Numbered from the stretch's first letter, positions 33,129 to 48,003 are shown. The stretch is 64,000 nt of DNA from Sphingomonas sp. (GCA_017849555.1 JAFIGU010000006.1:19273-83272); one strand, 5' to 3'. A program made the numbers and translations. Notes: a model not told the origin generated them from the sequence alone.

Positions 33129-34394
33129 ATGACGATCCATCGTTTTCTGCCGACGCGCCGTGGCCTGCTCGGGGCCGCTGCTTTGCTGCCGCTCGCGAGC
33201 TTTGCGGGGGTGCTCCGCGCCGCCGAGCCGGATCTGGCCGGGCTGGGCGACATGACCCGCGCGGTGAAGCCGGTCGACGCCGCGGAGCGCGCGGCGCGGC
33301 TCGCCCGCGCACAAGCGCTGATGCAACGCCACGGCATCGGCGCGGTGCTGATCGAGCCCGGATCGAGCATGATCTATTTCACCGGGGTGATGTGGCATCG
33401 CAGCGAGCGGCTGACCGCGGCGATCATCCCGGCGGAGGGCGAGCCGTGCATCGTCGCCCCGTTCTTCGAGGAACCGTCGGTGCGCGAGACGCTCGCCGTC
33501 CCGGCCGAGGTGCGGGTGTGGCAGGAGGATCAGAACCCGCTCGCGGTGGTCGCCGGGTTCCTCAAGGATCGCAAGCTCGCTGGCCGGCCGGTCGGCATAG
33601 AGGAAACCGCGCGTTTCTTCGCCTTCGACGGGTTGGCCCGGGCGTTGCCTGGGGTGAAGCTCGTCTCCGCCAATCCGATCGTGCGCGGCTGCCGGATGAT
33701 CAAGACCCCGGCGGAGATCGCGCTGATGCAGGCAGCGACCGACGTGACGATCGCCGCGTACCGCTGGGTCCACCCGCGGGTCGAAAAGGGCATGACCGGC
33801 GGCGAGATCGGCGCGCTGATGACTGCGGCGACGCGCCGGCTGGGCGGCGATGTCGAATTCTCGATGGCGCTGGTCGGCGAAGCCTCGGCCTATCCGCACG
33901 GCAGCCGCGAGGTGCATCGCGTCGCCGAAGGCGAAGTGGTGCTGATGGATTGCGGCTGCACGGTGCAGGGCTATCAGTCCGACGTGTCGCGTACCTGGGT
34001 TCACGGCAGCGCGAGCGCGGCGCAGCGCAAGGTGTGGGATCAGGTCGCGCAAGGGCAGCGCATTGCGCTCGCCGCGGCGCGGATCGGCGCGCCGGCGGGG
34101 TCGGTCGACGACGCGGTGCGCGCGCTTTACGAGAAATATGGCTATGGCCCGGGGTATAAGCTCCCCGGCCTGTCGCATCGCACCGGGCACGGCATCGGGC
34201 TCGATGGGCATGAGCCGGTCAATCTGGTCCACGGCGAGACGACCCCGCTCGCCGCGGGCATGTGCTTCTCGAACGAGCCGGGGCTCTATCTGCCCGGCAA
34301 ATTCGGGGTGCGGCTGGAGGATTGCTTCCATATGACCCCGGAAGGCCCGCGCTGGTTCAGCACGCCGCCCGCCTCGATCGAGACGCCCGTCTAG
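33129..34394 (+). CDS. Exported M24 (Xaa-Pro type) metallopeptidase
   Basis: A 421-residue protein with a twin-arginine signal (PTRRGLLGAAALLPLASFAG, cut near RAAEP), so it acts in the periplasm. The N-terminal domain is the creatinase/prolidase type and the C-terminal domain is pita-bread. Metal ligands are visible as D in MDCGCTVQGYQSD and its second D, H in RTGHGIGLDGHE, E in CFSNEPGLY and E in VRLEDCFHM. It probably removes the N-terminal residue before proline from peptides; the substrate is not known. It is divergent from the symporter gene with 72 bases between. Tat export of an M24 enzyme is less usual than a cytoplasmic form. Confidence 0.9.
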   Translation: MTIHRFLPTRRGLLGAAALLPLASFAGVLRAAEPDLAGLGDMTRAVKPVDAAERAARLARAQALMQRHGIGAVLIEPGSSMIYFTGVMWHRSERLTAAIIPAEGEPCIVAPFFEEPSVRETLAVPAEVRVWQEDQNPLAVVAGFLKDRKLAGRPVGIEETARFFAFDGLARALPGVKLVSANPIVRGCRMIKTPAEIALMQAATDVTIAAYRWVHPRVEKGMTGGEIGALMTAATRRLGGDVEFSMALVGEASAYPHGSREVHRVAEGEVVLMDCGCTVQGYQSDVSRTWVHGSASAAQRKVWDQVAQGQRIALAAARIGAPAGSVDDAVRALYEKYGYGPGYKLPGLSHRTGHGIGLDGHEPVNLVHGETTPLAAGMCFSNEPGLYLPGKFGVRLEDCFHMTPEGPRWFSTPPASIETPV

Positions 34395-34400
34395 GTAGTT

Positions 34401-34484
34401 CGTCATACCGGGCTGGACCCGGCATCCAGAGCCAAGAACCTCATCGCCCGTTGCTCTGGATGCCGGATCAAGCCCGGCATGACG
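34401..34484. repeat. 84-base double-arm inverted repeat, CGTCATGCCGG family
   Basis: CGTCATACCGGGCTGGACCC... and ...ATGCCGGATCAAGCCCGGCATGACG pair as outer arms, with CCAGAGC/GCTCTGG inside. The element at 57598-57681 shares the same arms and length. It fills most of the gap between the peptidase and rmuC. Confidence 0.75.
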
Positions 34485-34565
34485 ATAATAGGTGATGGGA
34501 ATCGCTTTAGAGCGAATGTCGATCCGACCTAGACAGTTAAGTCGTGTTCCGATTATGTTCCGGCG

Positions 34566-35945
34566 ATGATTGAAGTCGCTGCCATCGCGCTTGTCGCGCT
34601 CGTCGTCGGTCTGGCGATCGGCTGGTTCGTCGCGCGCCGCGAGGTTGCGGCGCTGCAGGCAGAGCGCGACCAGCGCACCGAGGAATTCAAGCGCGCAATC
34701 GTCGATCTCGCCGCCGCGAGCGAACGTGCCAAGGCGGCCGAGGGACTGCGCGCGGAACTGGAGACGATGCGCCGCGAGCGCGACGAGGCGCGTACCGAAG
34801 TCACCCGGCGCGAGACCGAGGCGGCGGCGTTTGAGACGCGGCTCGCCGAGTTCAAGGCGGCGAAGGATGATCTGGCCGGCCGTTTCCGTGAGGTCGCGGG
34901 CAATCTGCTCGGCGAGGCGCAGAAGGCGTTCCTCGAACGCGCCGACGAACGCTTCCGCCAGTCGGAGGAAAGCGCGGGGCAGGGGCTGCGCGCCTTGCTC
35001 CAGCCGGTCACCGAGCGGTTGCAGCGCTACGAGGAGGGCGTGGCCAAGGTCGAGGCCGAGCGGCGCGACGCGTTCGGCACCCTCTACGGCCAGATCGAGG
35101 CGATGCGCGTCGGGCAGGAATCGGTGCGCGCGGAGGCGCAGAAGCTGGTCAACGCGCTGCGCGCCGCGCCCAAGGCGCGCGGACGCTGGGGCGAGCAGCA
35201 ATTGCGCAACGTGCTCGAGACCTGCGGGCTCGCCGAACATACCGATTTCGCGCTCGAGGTGAGCGTCACCGGCGACGACGGCGAGCGGCTGCGCCCCGAT
35301 GCGGTGGTGCGCGTGCCGGGCGGCAAATCTTTGGTGATCGATGCCAAAGTGTCGCTCAACGCCTATCAGGACGCATTCGCCGCGGTCGACGAGCAGGAGC
35401 GCCAGATCGGGCTGACCGCGCATGCCAACGCGATGCGCGCGCACGTCAACACCTTGGGCGCGAAAGCTTATTGGAGCCAGTTCCCCGATGCGCCGGATTA
35501 CGTCATCATGTTCGTGCCGGGCGAGCATTTCCTCTCCGCCGCGCTCGAACACGATCCGACCCTATGGGATGCGGCGTTCGACAAGCGCGTGCTGCTGGCG
35601 ACCCCGACCAATCTGATCGCGATCGCGCGCACCGTCTCGGCGGTGTGGCGGCAGGAGCGGCTGGCGACCGAGGCGCGGCAGATCGGTGCGCTGGGCAAGG
35701 AATTGTACGACCGGCTCGCCAAGGCGGTCGGCGATCTGCGCGTCGTCGGGAGCGGGCTCAACACAGCGGTGAAGAATTACAACGGCTTCGTCGCGAGCTT
35801 CGAATCGCGCGCGCTGGTGAGCGCGCGCAAGCTGCGCGACCTCAATATCGAGCCCGGCGCGCGCGAGATCGAGACGATCTCCCCGGTCGAGTTGCTCGCG
35901 GGGCATGCCGAGGACGAGAGCGAGCGGCCGCTGATCGCGGAGTGA
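34566..35945 (+). CDS. rmuC: DNA recombination protein RmuC
   Basis: A 459-residue protein with an N-terminal membrane segment (about residues 4-22, VAAIALVALVVGLAIGWFV), a coiled coil (about 30-190), and the RmuC nuclease-like domain with WGEQQLRNVLETCGL, PDAVVRVPGGKSLVIDAKV and YVIMFVPGEHFLSAAL. RmuC limits inversions and promotes controlled recombination, and in some systems acts against phage. Length matches the family. It stands alone between repeat-filled gaps. Confidence 0.95.
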   Translation: MIEVAAIALVALVVGLAIGWFVARREVAALQAERDQRTEEFKRAIVDLAAASERAKAAEGLRAELETMRRERDEARTEVTRRETEAAAFETRLAEFKAAKDDLAGRFREVAGNLLGEAQKAFLERADERFRQSEESAGQGLRALLQPVTERLQRYEEGVAKVEAERRDAFGTLYGQIEAMRVGQESVRAEAQKLVNALRAAPKARGRWGEQQLRNVLETCGLAEHTDFALEVSVTGDDGERLRPDAVVRVPGGKSLVIDAKVSLNAYQDAFAAVDEQERQIGLTAHANAMRAHVNTLGAKAYWSQFPDAPDYVIMFVPGEHFLSAALEHDPTLWDAAFDKRVLLATPTNLIAIARTVSAVWRQERLATEARQIGALGKELYDRLAKAVGDLRVVGSGLNTAVKNYNGFVASFESRALVSARKLRDLNIEPGAREIETISPVELLAGHAEDESERPLIAE

Positions 35946-35952
35946 GCCCGCC

Positions 35953-36060
35953 CGTCATCCCGCCTTGAGCCGGGATCCATTGTGCCTCGGGCGTTTCGGC
36001 CAGAACCTCTTGCTTCGCGCCTGCCTCCCGATGGATCCCGGCTCAAGGCCGGGGTGACGG
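35953..36060. repeat. 108-base inverted repeat with conserved interior
   Basis: Outer arms CGTCATCCCGCCTTGAGCCG and CGGCTCAAGGCCGGGGTGACG flank a non-palindromic middle that includes CTGCCTCCCGATGGATCCCG. The element at 48156-48267 has the same arms and the same middle, so this is a dispersed element rather than a simple hairpin. Confidence 0.75.
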
Positions 36061-36135
36061 GAAGGGAATGCCGCGCCAGATATGAACCGTTCGCCCTGAA
36101 CGGAGGATAGGTGATCCTGTTCTTCGGACGGGGCG

Positions 36136-36795
36136 TTAATTCCCACGCCGCGCCGAGGCACGGGCATCGAGCAATTCCCACAGCCCGCGATGCTGCGCGA
36201 GCAATTGTTGCGCGCCGAAAGTGACCGCTCGCTGGGTACCGCTGGCGTCGCCCAATGCCGCGAGCGCCGCGATCACCGCGCTCGCGCGCGGCAGCGGGCT
36301 CGGCGGGAGGCGGGTTCCGACGCGATCGCCGGCCAGCGCGAGGATGCGGCGGATCGCGCTCCAGTCGAGCAGGAAGGCCGCCGCCGCGCCTGCCGCGCAT
36401 CCGACGCGATCCGACACCGCAAGCATCGCCAGCGCATGACGTTGCGCCAGCACCGTCGCCTCCGATTGCGCCTGACCCGGGGTCGAGGGCAGCGGGCCGA
36501 CCGCGGCGACCAGCGCGGCGAGCAGAGTCCGTTCCTCGTCGAAAGCAATGGCCGTCGTCCGCAACCACGCGCGCAGTTCGTCGGGGCCAGGCGCTTCGCT
36601 CGCCTGTTCGACGATGCTCGGCGCCATGCCGTGCAGCGCACAGATATTATGCACCGCATCGGCGAGATCACGCAGCGGCGCCCCCGGATAAGCGAGCGCG
36701 GTCGGCCAGCCGGTGTTGCCGGTGCCGTCGGCGTCGACGAGCGTCGCCACGGATTCGCCGAGCGAAATGGTTGCGGGGTCAGTTACACTTGCCAC
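36136..36795 (-). CDS. Uncharacterised protein of a sphingomonad type
   Basis: I cannot assign a function. The 219-residue product is helical and alanine-rich, with no signal peptide, membrane segment or catalytic motif. A candidate start is the GTG at 36795 with GAGGGA upstream; the frame runs further upstream to 37065 but that part is Ser/Pro/Arg-rich and antisense to the next gene's neighbourhood. Blocks such as GWPTALAYPGAPLRDLADAV and NICALHGMAPSI resemble a DUF6975-type family that I associate with sphingomonads, but this is memory rather than proof. It is oriented like the PAS gene 127 bases further upstream. Confidence 0.6.
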   Translation of the reverse strand: MASVTDPATISLGESVATLVDADGTGNTGWPTALAYPGAPLRDLADAVHNICALHGMAPSIVEQASEAPGPDELRAWLRTTAIAFDEERTLLAALVAAVGPLPSTPGQAQSEATVLAQRHALAMLAVSDRVGCAAGAAAAFLLDWSAIRRILALAGDRVGTRLPPSPLPRASAVIAALAALGDASGTQRAVTFGAQQLLAQHRGLWELLDARASARRGN

Positions 36796-36922
36796 GATCG
36801 TCCCTCGTCCAGCGCACAATACACGCGCGCGTTGGTTAGGGGGCACGCCCGAACGGTACTTGCCGTGTCGAGTCGGGCCCTGCGCAAGCCATTTGCCTAA
36901 CCCAACGACGTAAAGAGGGGGT

Positions 36923-37810
36923 TTATGCGATACGACGAACGATGGTGGCGACCAGTTCCTCGATCCGGCCGTCGATCGCCGCCGCGGCAAGCCCGAGCGT
37001 GACGGAAATGGCGGTGGCGCCGTCGACCAGGCATTCGGCGTCGACCCGGCGCGCGATGCCGTCACCGGCGACGGCTTCGATCGCCTCGCCGACCGCCACC
37101 CGGCTCGCCACCGCCAGCAGCGAGGCGAACCGCGCGGTCGCCAGGGCCTCCCGGGACACCCCGGTTAGCGCAGCGAGCGCGGCGCCGGGCGCGACGACAT
37201 AGCCGCGCAGGCTCAGCCGCACCGCGATCGCCCCGGCCGATTCGCCGGCGGCATGAACGGCGCGCGCGCGTGCCTGCGCCGCCGCCAGCGCCTGTTCGGC
37301 GGTCATGTCGGTGGCGCGCAACAGGCAACCGTCGGGAAAGGGGGAGAGCCGGCAGCGCAGGCGGCGCGAGGGAAAGGCGTCGGGCATGATCTCGATCGTT
37401 TCGGCGATGCCGCTCGCGATGACGCGCGCCGCCGCGGCGTCGAGTAGCTCGCCGCCGGTTCTATCCAAGGCCCCCGGGTGTGCGCCGCGCCGCAGCGTCT
37501 CCCCGAAACGCGCACGCGCGGCTGCGCTCGCCAACAGGATATCGCCCTCGCGATCGAGGATCAGTGCGATCGATCCGTCGGCATCGAGCAAGGTGGCGAG
37601 CGCAGAATCATCCGCCCGAGGCGCCACATGCGGCGTGCACAACGCATCCATCAGGTCGATCGAGGTGAGCACCAGCCGCGGGCGTCCGCGGTGGAGAACA
37701 TAGACCGGGCCGCGTGCCGCCCGTTCCTGCCACAGGCCGAAATTCCGCACGAGCTGCGAAGCGGTGACGCGCTGATCGCCGCGCTGCCGGAGCTGATCGG
37801 GAATCGGCAT
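36923..37810 (-). CDS. Phd/YefM-like N-terminus fused to PAS domains
   Basis: The 295-residue protein starts, from the ATG at 37810, with about residues 14-56 (RVTASQLVRNFGLWQERAARG then PVYVLHRGRPRLVLTS) that resemble a Phd/YefM antitoxin DNA-binding fold. Residues about 70-170 and 185-290 look like two PAS domains (LLDADGSIALILDREGDILL; RLSLRGYVVAPGAALAALTG). No kinase, GGDEF or second HTH follows. It may be a sensory DNA-binding regulator; the ligand and targets are unknown. The frame extends to 37882 upstream, but the ATG at 37810 is the better start although its ribosome site is weak. Confidence 0.65.
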   Translation of the reverse strand: MPIPDQLRQRGDQRVTASQLVRNFGLWQERAARGPVYVLHRGRPRLVLTSIDLMDALCTPHVAPRADDSALATLLDADGSIALILDREGDILLASAAARARFGETLRRGAHPGALDRTGGELLDAAAARVIASGIAETIEIMPDAFPSRRLRCRLSPFPDGCLLRATDMTAEQALAAAQARARAVHAAGESAGAIAVRLSLRGYVVAPGAALAALTGVSREALATARFASLLAVASRVAVGEAIEAVAGDGIARRVDAECLVDGATAISVTLGLAAAAIDGRIEELVATIVRRIA

Positions 37811-38228
37811 GTCGCGATTCTGCGCGCGGCGCGCGGGGAGCGGCAATGGATTGGCGTCAGATCGGGCCGGGTTGCCCGGCAAATTGCGCGGTTCGCCCCC
37901 GATGTGGAGGTAAAATCGGGCAAGGCGATCTCATCTGAATGTGCTCCACGACTGCGGGAGTCCAGACCAGGTGCGGGACACCGGGATACGCATTTCGCGC
38001 GGAATAGGCGCGTGATCCGTCGACCGGGCGGCAATCGTCCGGCGGGTAGAACAAGCCTGTCGACGGCGGCTCCCCTCCTTGAAAGCCGATCGGCAGGATG
38101 ACGGTGAAGGTTCGGTCCCGATTCACCGCATCCGGTGCAAGCCGCACGGCCCCGCTCCGGGCTTTGTGCGGCCCCCGGCGGCATCGCACCCCCGTGCCGC
38201 CGGGGGATTCCCGTCTCGGCAAAAGCGA
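37811..38228. other. Intergenic region without a supported gene
   Basis: This gap lies between the PAS gene start and the rpoD terminator. A 121-codon frame on the minus strand (38222-37857) has no recognised domain and an Arg/Pro-rich composition. A GGAGGGGAG near 38076 is the only ribosome-site-like sequence. I see no tRNA or clear RNA gene. It may hold the promoter of the PAS gene. Confidence 0.35.
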
Positions 38229-38253
38229 AGGGCGGCCCTTTCGGACCGCCCTT
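38229..38253 (-). terminator. rpoD transcription terminator
   Basis: On the minus strand AAGGGCGG and CCGCCCTT form a stem around TCCGAAAGGG, followed by TTCGCTTTT. It begins 28 bases after the rpoD stop, as expected for an intrinsic terminator. Confidence 0.65.
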
Positions 38254-38280
38254 GCTCTGTTTCACGGTGTCAGCGCCGCG

Positions 38281-40304
<2,024 letters not shown>

Positions 40305-40305
<1 letters not shown>

Positions 40306-42182
40306 CAATCGTCCTCGGAACCAAAAGCGCGGGCGTCTTCGTTCGACTGCACGAGATTTGCAAGCCGAAGCTCCAACGCCTGCTTTTCCTTCACCAATGC
40401 TACCTGTCGCTCGAACGCCTCGTCGGTGAAACGCGCCTGCATCGCGGCAGTTGCCTCCGCGAGCGCCGCATTCACCTCCGGGCCGGCCACCAGGATCGCG
40501 ATCGCCTCATCGAGGTCGGCGCGCGCCTGGTTTTCATCCCCCGTCCGCTGCGTGAAACTATATGGCATCGTATCGGCCCGCAGCAGGTCTGAAGCCACTG
40601 TTTCGAAACCCGACCGCGCCAATATGGTAACGAGCCGCCCGCTATCAAGCGCGCGATCCTCCAGCGCGACATCGACCACGGCCTCGAACAATCGCCCGAG
40701 CGCGCCATCGACGAAGCGCAGGCTACCCAGCACCTCCATATGCCGCGCGATCTCCGCCGGGTGACGGATCAGACCGGCGAGCACCGCCTTGGCGAGCACG
40801 CGATCGATCCCGCCCGCGGCGCGGACCGCCTTGGCATCCTCGGTGATCGGCAGCGGCGGGGGCGCCCAGCGCTGACCGGGACGACCCGCGGCGCGCGGCG
40901 TGAAGTTGCCACGCGCGGCAGGCGCGCGCGCGAAGGCGGTGTCGAAACGGTGGCGGAATTCGTTCTGATATTCGCTGCGTACCGAAGGGTCGGCGATCGC
41001 CTGCGCCAGTTCGGTGAGGCGGCGGCGCAGTCCGGCGCGCTGTTCGGGGGTGTTGAGCGGCTCGGCGGCGAATTCGTGCTTCCACAGCCGATCGACCAAA
41101 GGCTCGGCATCGCGCACCAACGCCTCGAACGCAGCGGCGCCCTTCGCCTTGACCAGATCGTCGGGGTCCTGCCCGTCGGGGAGGGTGACGAAGGCGAGGC
41201 TGCACCCCGGCGCGAGCATCGGCAGTGCGCGATGTGCGGCGCGGATCGCGGCTTTCTGCCCGGCGGCGTCGCCGTCGAAGCACAGGATTGGCACGTCGAC
41301 CATCCGCCACAGGCGCTCAAGCTGATGTTCGGTCAGCGCGGTGCCGAGCGGGGCGACCGCTTCGGCCACTCCGGCCTGCGCCAGCGCGATCACGTCCATA
41401 TAGCCCTCGACCACGAACACGCGCCCCGCCTTGCGCGCGGCCGGCGCGGCGCGATCGAGGTTGTAGAGCGTGCGCCCCTTGTCGAAGAGCGGCGTATCGG
41501 GGGAGTTGAGGTACTTCGGTTCGCCGTCACCGATCACGCGGCCGCCGAACGCGATCACCCGCCCGCGCGGATCGCGGATCGGGATCATCAGCCGGCCGCG
41601 GAAGCGATCATAGGGCTCCTTATTCTCGACGCTGATCAGCAACCCGGCCTCGATCAGCGCGGCGTCGCCATAATCCTTGAGCGCGGTGCGCAATTTGCCG
41701 CGCGCGTCGGGGGCGAAGCCGAGACCGAAGTCGCGCGCCGTCTCGGTGGTCAGCCCGCGCCGCTCGATCAGCGCACGCGCCTCGCCGCCCGAGATGCCGG
41801 AAAGTTGGGTGACGAACCAGGCCTGCGCCTCGGCCATCGCGTCGTGGAGCCCCTTCTGCCGCTCGGCACGCTGCGCGGCGCGCGGGTCGGGGGCGGGGAC
41901 GTCGAGCCCGGCGGCGGCGGCGAGGTCCTTCACCGCATCGATGAACGGCAGCCCGCGCTGATCGGTCATCCAGCGAATCGCATCGCCGTGCGCCGAGCAG
42001 CCGAAGCAATGATAGAAGCCCTTCTCGTCGTTGACGTAGAAGCTCGGCGTCTTTTCGTTGTGGAAGGGGCAGCAGCCCTTGTACTCGCGCCCGGCCTTGG
42101 TGAGCTTCACCGTCTTGCCGATCAGCGTCGACAGCGAGGTGCGGGCACGCAACTCGTCGAGAAAGGCGGGGGAGAGACTCAC
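40305..42182 (-). CDS. dnaG: DNA primase
   Basis: The 625-residue primase makes RNA primers at the replication fork. The zinc-binding domain reads [15 protein letters not shown] then [13 protein letters not shown]; the catalytic TOPRIM domain includes [17 protein letters not shown] and [14 protein letters not shown]; the C-terminal helicase-binding domain is less conserved. The start is a GTG at 42182, since conserved [17 protein letters not shown] begins there; there is no ribosome site but TATAAT lies six bases upstream, which may mean a leaderless mRNA. It is coupled to rpoD by TGATG. Confidence 0.96.
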
Positions 42183-42188
42183 CCGCGC

Positions 42189-42194
42189 ATTATA
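42189..42194 (-). promoter_or_regulatory. Candidate dnaG -10 element
   Basis: TATAAT on the minus strand lies six bases before the GTG start of dnaG, placing a transcription start at or next to the GTG. No good -35 is visible at 16-18 bases. Confidence 0.35.
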
Positions 42195-42255
42195 CCCTAT
42201 GCGCCGGGAGCTCTCCGCCCGCAATGAAATTTAACGCGGTCGCCCGCTCTCTACC

Positions 42256-42283
42256 CGTCATTCCCGCCTGCGCGGGAATGACG
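42256..42283. repeat. Short inverted repeat between the YqeY gene and dnaG
   Basis: CGTCATTCCCGCCTGCGCGGGAATGACG is a 28-base, nearly perfect hairpin. It may act as terminator for the GatB/YqeY gene and belongs to the CGTCA...TGACG style of repeats. Confidence 0.6.
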
Positions 42284-42293
42284 AGCGGGTGAT

Positions 42294-42746
42294 TCAGCTC
42301 AGCGCCGCCTTCACCAGCCCGCTCGCCTTGGACATGTCGAGCACGCTGGCGTGGCGCGCCTTGAGCTCGGCCATCACGCGGCCCATGTCCTTCATGCCGC
42401 TCGCGCCGAGCTCGGCCTTGATCGTCTCGATCGCCGCGCGGGTCTCGTCCTCGCTCATCTGCTGCGGCAGGAAGCGCTCGATCACCGCGACTTCGTTTTC
42501 CTCGGCCTTGGCCAGCTCCTCGCGGCCGCCCTTGCGATACATGTCGATCGATTCGCGGCGCTGCTTGACCATTTTCTGCAGCACCTCGACCACCAAAGCG
42601 TCGTCGTCGGCAGGGGCGGGGCCGGTGCGCGCCTCGATGTCGCGATTCTTGATCGCGGCCTGGATCAGGCTGACCGCGCTGCGGGTTTCCTTGTCGCCGG
42701 CCTTCATCGCGGCGATCTGGGCTTGCTTGATGTCGTCTCGAATCAT
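42294..42746 (-). CDS. GatB/YqeY domain protein
   Basis: A 150-residue protein of the YqeY family, related to the tail domain of the GatB amidotransferase subunit. The start MIRDDIKQAQIAAMKAGDKE, the block ALVVEVLQKMVKQRRESIDMY and the end KASGLVKAALS are typical. It may bind tRNA or take part in amidation, but its role is not established. It precedes dnaG-rpoD, taking the position that rpsU or yqeY has in other bacterial macromolecular-synthesis operons, and is separated from dnaG by a hairpin. Confidence 0.93.
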   Translation of the reverse strand: MIRDDIKQAQIAAMKAGDKETRSAVSLIQAAIKNRDIEARTGPAPADDDALVVEVLQKMVKQRRESIDMYRKGGREELAKAEENEVAVIERFLPQQMSEDETRAAIETIKAELGASGMKDMGRVMAELKARHASVLDMSKASGLVKAALS

Positions 42747-42772
42747 GTGAGCGAGATAGCGCCCGCGGACGG

Positions 42773-42801
42773 TTGACGCGAGGGGGGCAAATCCCTAGCG
42801 G
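42773..42801 (+). promoter_or_regulatory. carA: Candidate carA promoter
   Basis: TTGACG (42773-42778) and TAGCGG (42796-42801) are separated by 17 bases, about 50 bases before the carA ATG. The -35 is strong and the -10 weak, as often in GC-rich alphaproteobacteria. Confidence 0.45.
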
Positions 42802-42851
42802 ACGGGGCTTAGCGACATCGCGAATTTTAACGAACGGAGTGCCCGCCGATC

Positions 42852-44042
42852 ATGGCCGACGCCAAGCCTTTTGCCGTGCCCGAAGGAGCCACCGGCGTCC
42901 TTGTCCTCGCGTCCGGCGAGGTTGCCTGGGGGCGAGGCTTCGGCGCCGAGGGCGAAGTGGTGGGGGAAGTCTGCTTCCACACCGCGATGACCGGCTATCA
43001 GGAGATCATGACCGACCCGAGCTTCGCCGGTCAGATCATCACCTTCACTTTCCCGCACATCGGCAACGTCGGCACCAATGCCGACGATGTCGAGGCGGAC
43101 GAGCCGCACGCGCTCGGCATGATCGTCCGCGAGGACGTCACCGCGCCGTCCAACTTCCGCAACGTCGAGCAGCTCGACACGTGGATGAGGCGCCACGCCC
43201 GCGTCGGCCTCGCCGGGATCGACACCCGCGCGCTGACTCGCCGCATCCGCACCGGCGGCGCCCCCAACGGGGTGATCGCGCATTCGGCGTCGGGCAAGTT
43301 CGATATCCCGCTGCTGCTGGAGATGGCGCGCGCCTGGCCGGGGTTGGAGGGGATGGACCTCGCCAAGGCGGTGACCACCGAAACCCATTTCGGCTGGGGC
43401 GACAATCGTGAGGGCGGCATCTGGCGGCTCGGCTTCGGCTATCAGGGCAAAGTTCACGAAGTTCACACGAGTGACGATGATCGCCCGCATGTTGTCGCGG
43501 TCGATTATGGCAGCAAACACAATATCTTCCGCAACCTTGTTGAGGCGGGTGCGAAAGTGTCGGTGGTGCCGGCGACCGCGAGCTATGACGAGATCATGGC
43601 GCTCGGCCCCGACGGCATCTTCCTGTCGAACGGCCCCGGCGACCCCGCGGCGACGGGCGAATATGCCGTGCCGGTGATCCGGCAATTGCTCGACACCAAG
43701 CTGCCGATGTTCGGCATCTGCCTCGGCCACCAGCTGATCGGCATCGCAGTCGGCGGCAAGACGACCAAGATGTTCCAGGGCCACCGCGGCGCCAACCACC
43801 CGGTCAAGCGGCTGAGCGACGGCGCGGTCGAGATCACCAGCATGAACCACGGCTTCGCGGTCGACCGCGACAGCCTGCCGGCCAACGCGCGCGAGACGCA
43901 TGTGTCGCTGTTCGACGGCTCCAATTGCGGGATCGAGCTGACCGACCGCCCGGCGTTCAGCGTGCAATATCACCCCGAGGCATCGCCCGGGCCGCAGGAC
44001 AGCCTGTATCTGTTCGAGAAGTTCGTCGGGATGCTGCGGTGA
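42852..44042 (+). CDS. carA: Carbamoyl-phosphate synthase small chain
   Basis: The 396-residue glutaminase subunit releases ammonia from glutamine for carbamoyl phosphate, which feeds arginine and pyrimidine synthesis. The N-terminal swivel domain includes LVLASGEVAWGRGFGAEGE and the GYQEIMTDPSFAGQI block; the C-terminal class I amidotransferase domain has the nucleophile Cys in MFGICLGHQLIG and the His/Glu of YHPEASPGP. Length is normal. It is followed by carB after about 60 bases, so they form one operon. Confidence 0.98.
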   Translation: MADAKPFAVPEGATGVLVLASGEVAWGRGFGAEGEVVGEVCFHTAMTGYQEIMTDPSFAGQIITFTFPHIGNVGTNADDVEADEPHALGMIVREDVTAPSNFRNVEQLDTWMRRHARVGLAGIDTRALTRRIRTGGAPNGVIAHSASGKFDIPLLLEMARAWPGLEGMDLAKAVTTETHFGWGDNREGGIWRLGFGYQGKVHEVHTSDDDRPHVVAVDYGSKHNIFRNLVEAGAKVSVVPATASYDEIMALGPDGIFLSNGPGDPAATGEYAVPVIRQLLDTKLPMFGICLGHQLIGIAVGGKTTKMFQGHRGANHPVKRLSDGAVEITSMNHGFAVDRDSLPANARETHVSLFDGSNCGIELTDRPAFSVQYHPEASPGPQDSLYLFEKFVGMLR

Positions 44043-44105
44043 GGCCAAGCCTCCCTACATCCGAATCCGCCAATTACCGCGTCATGCCCGCCGAGAAGAA
44101 ATAAC

Positions 44106-47438
<3,333 letters not shown>

Positions 47439-47514
47439 TCCCCGACATTGAAGGATAGTGCGAAGCGGCCCACCCGGGTCGCTCGGGGAAGGGGCTTTGA
47501 CGAAGGATTGCGTG

Positions 47515-47991
47515 ATGGCGACGGTCGAAAAGATGCCGATGCTTCAGGAAGGCTATGAGAAGCTCAATGCCGATCTCAAACGCCTGAAGGCCGAGCGTCC
47601 GCTGATCGTCGACGCGATCGAGGAAGCGCGCGCGCACGGCGACCTTTCGGAAAACGCCGAATATCATGCGGCGAAGGAGCGTCAGGGCCAGATCGAGGCG
47701 TCGATCGCTGATATCGAGGACAAATTGTCGCGCGCACAGATCATCGATCCGCGCGAGCTTTCAGGCGACAAGGTGGTGTTCGGCGCGACCGTCACCCTGC
47801 TCGACGAAGACGAGAAGCCGGTGAAATATCAGATCGTCGGCCAGACCGAGGCGGACGCCAAGACCGGGCGGATCAGCTACAATTCCCCGCTCGGCCGCGC
47901 ATTGATCGGGCGCAGCGTCGACGACGAGGTCGAGGTGTCGGTGCCCGCGGGCGACCGTTACTATGTCGTGTCGAAGATCGAATTTATCTGA
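47515..47991 (+). CDS. greA: Transcription elongation factor GreA
   Basis: The 158-residue factor rescues backtracked RNA polymerase. It has the N-terminal coiled coil ([20 protein letters not shown]) with acidic tip residues near [18 protein letters not shown], and the FKBP-like C-terminal domain ending [12 protein letters not shown]. Length is exactly standard. The ATG at 47515 is chosen over an upstream frame that begins in the intergenic region. greA after carB is common in alphaproteobacteria. Confidence 0.98.
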   Translation: MATVEKMPMLQEGYEKLNADLKRLKAERPLIVDAIEEARAHGDLSENAEYHAAKERQGQIEASIADIEDKLSRAQIIDPRELSGDKVVFGATVTLLDEDEKPVKYQIVGQTEADAKTGRISYNSPLGRALIGRSVDDEVEVSVPAGDRYYVVSKIEFI

Positions 47992-48003
47992 GATTGCGCA
48001 TGA

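Noticed and set aside
33057-35552. Upstream extension of the symporter frame on the minus strand
   Set aside because: It is antisense to the M24 peptidase and rmuC genes; symporter homology begins at the ATG at 33056.
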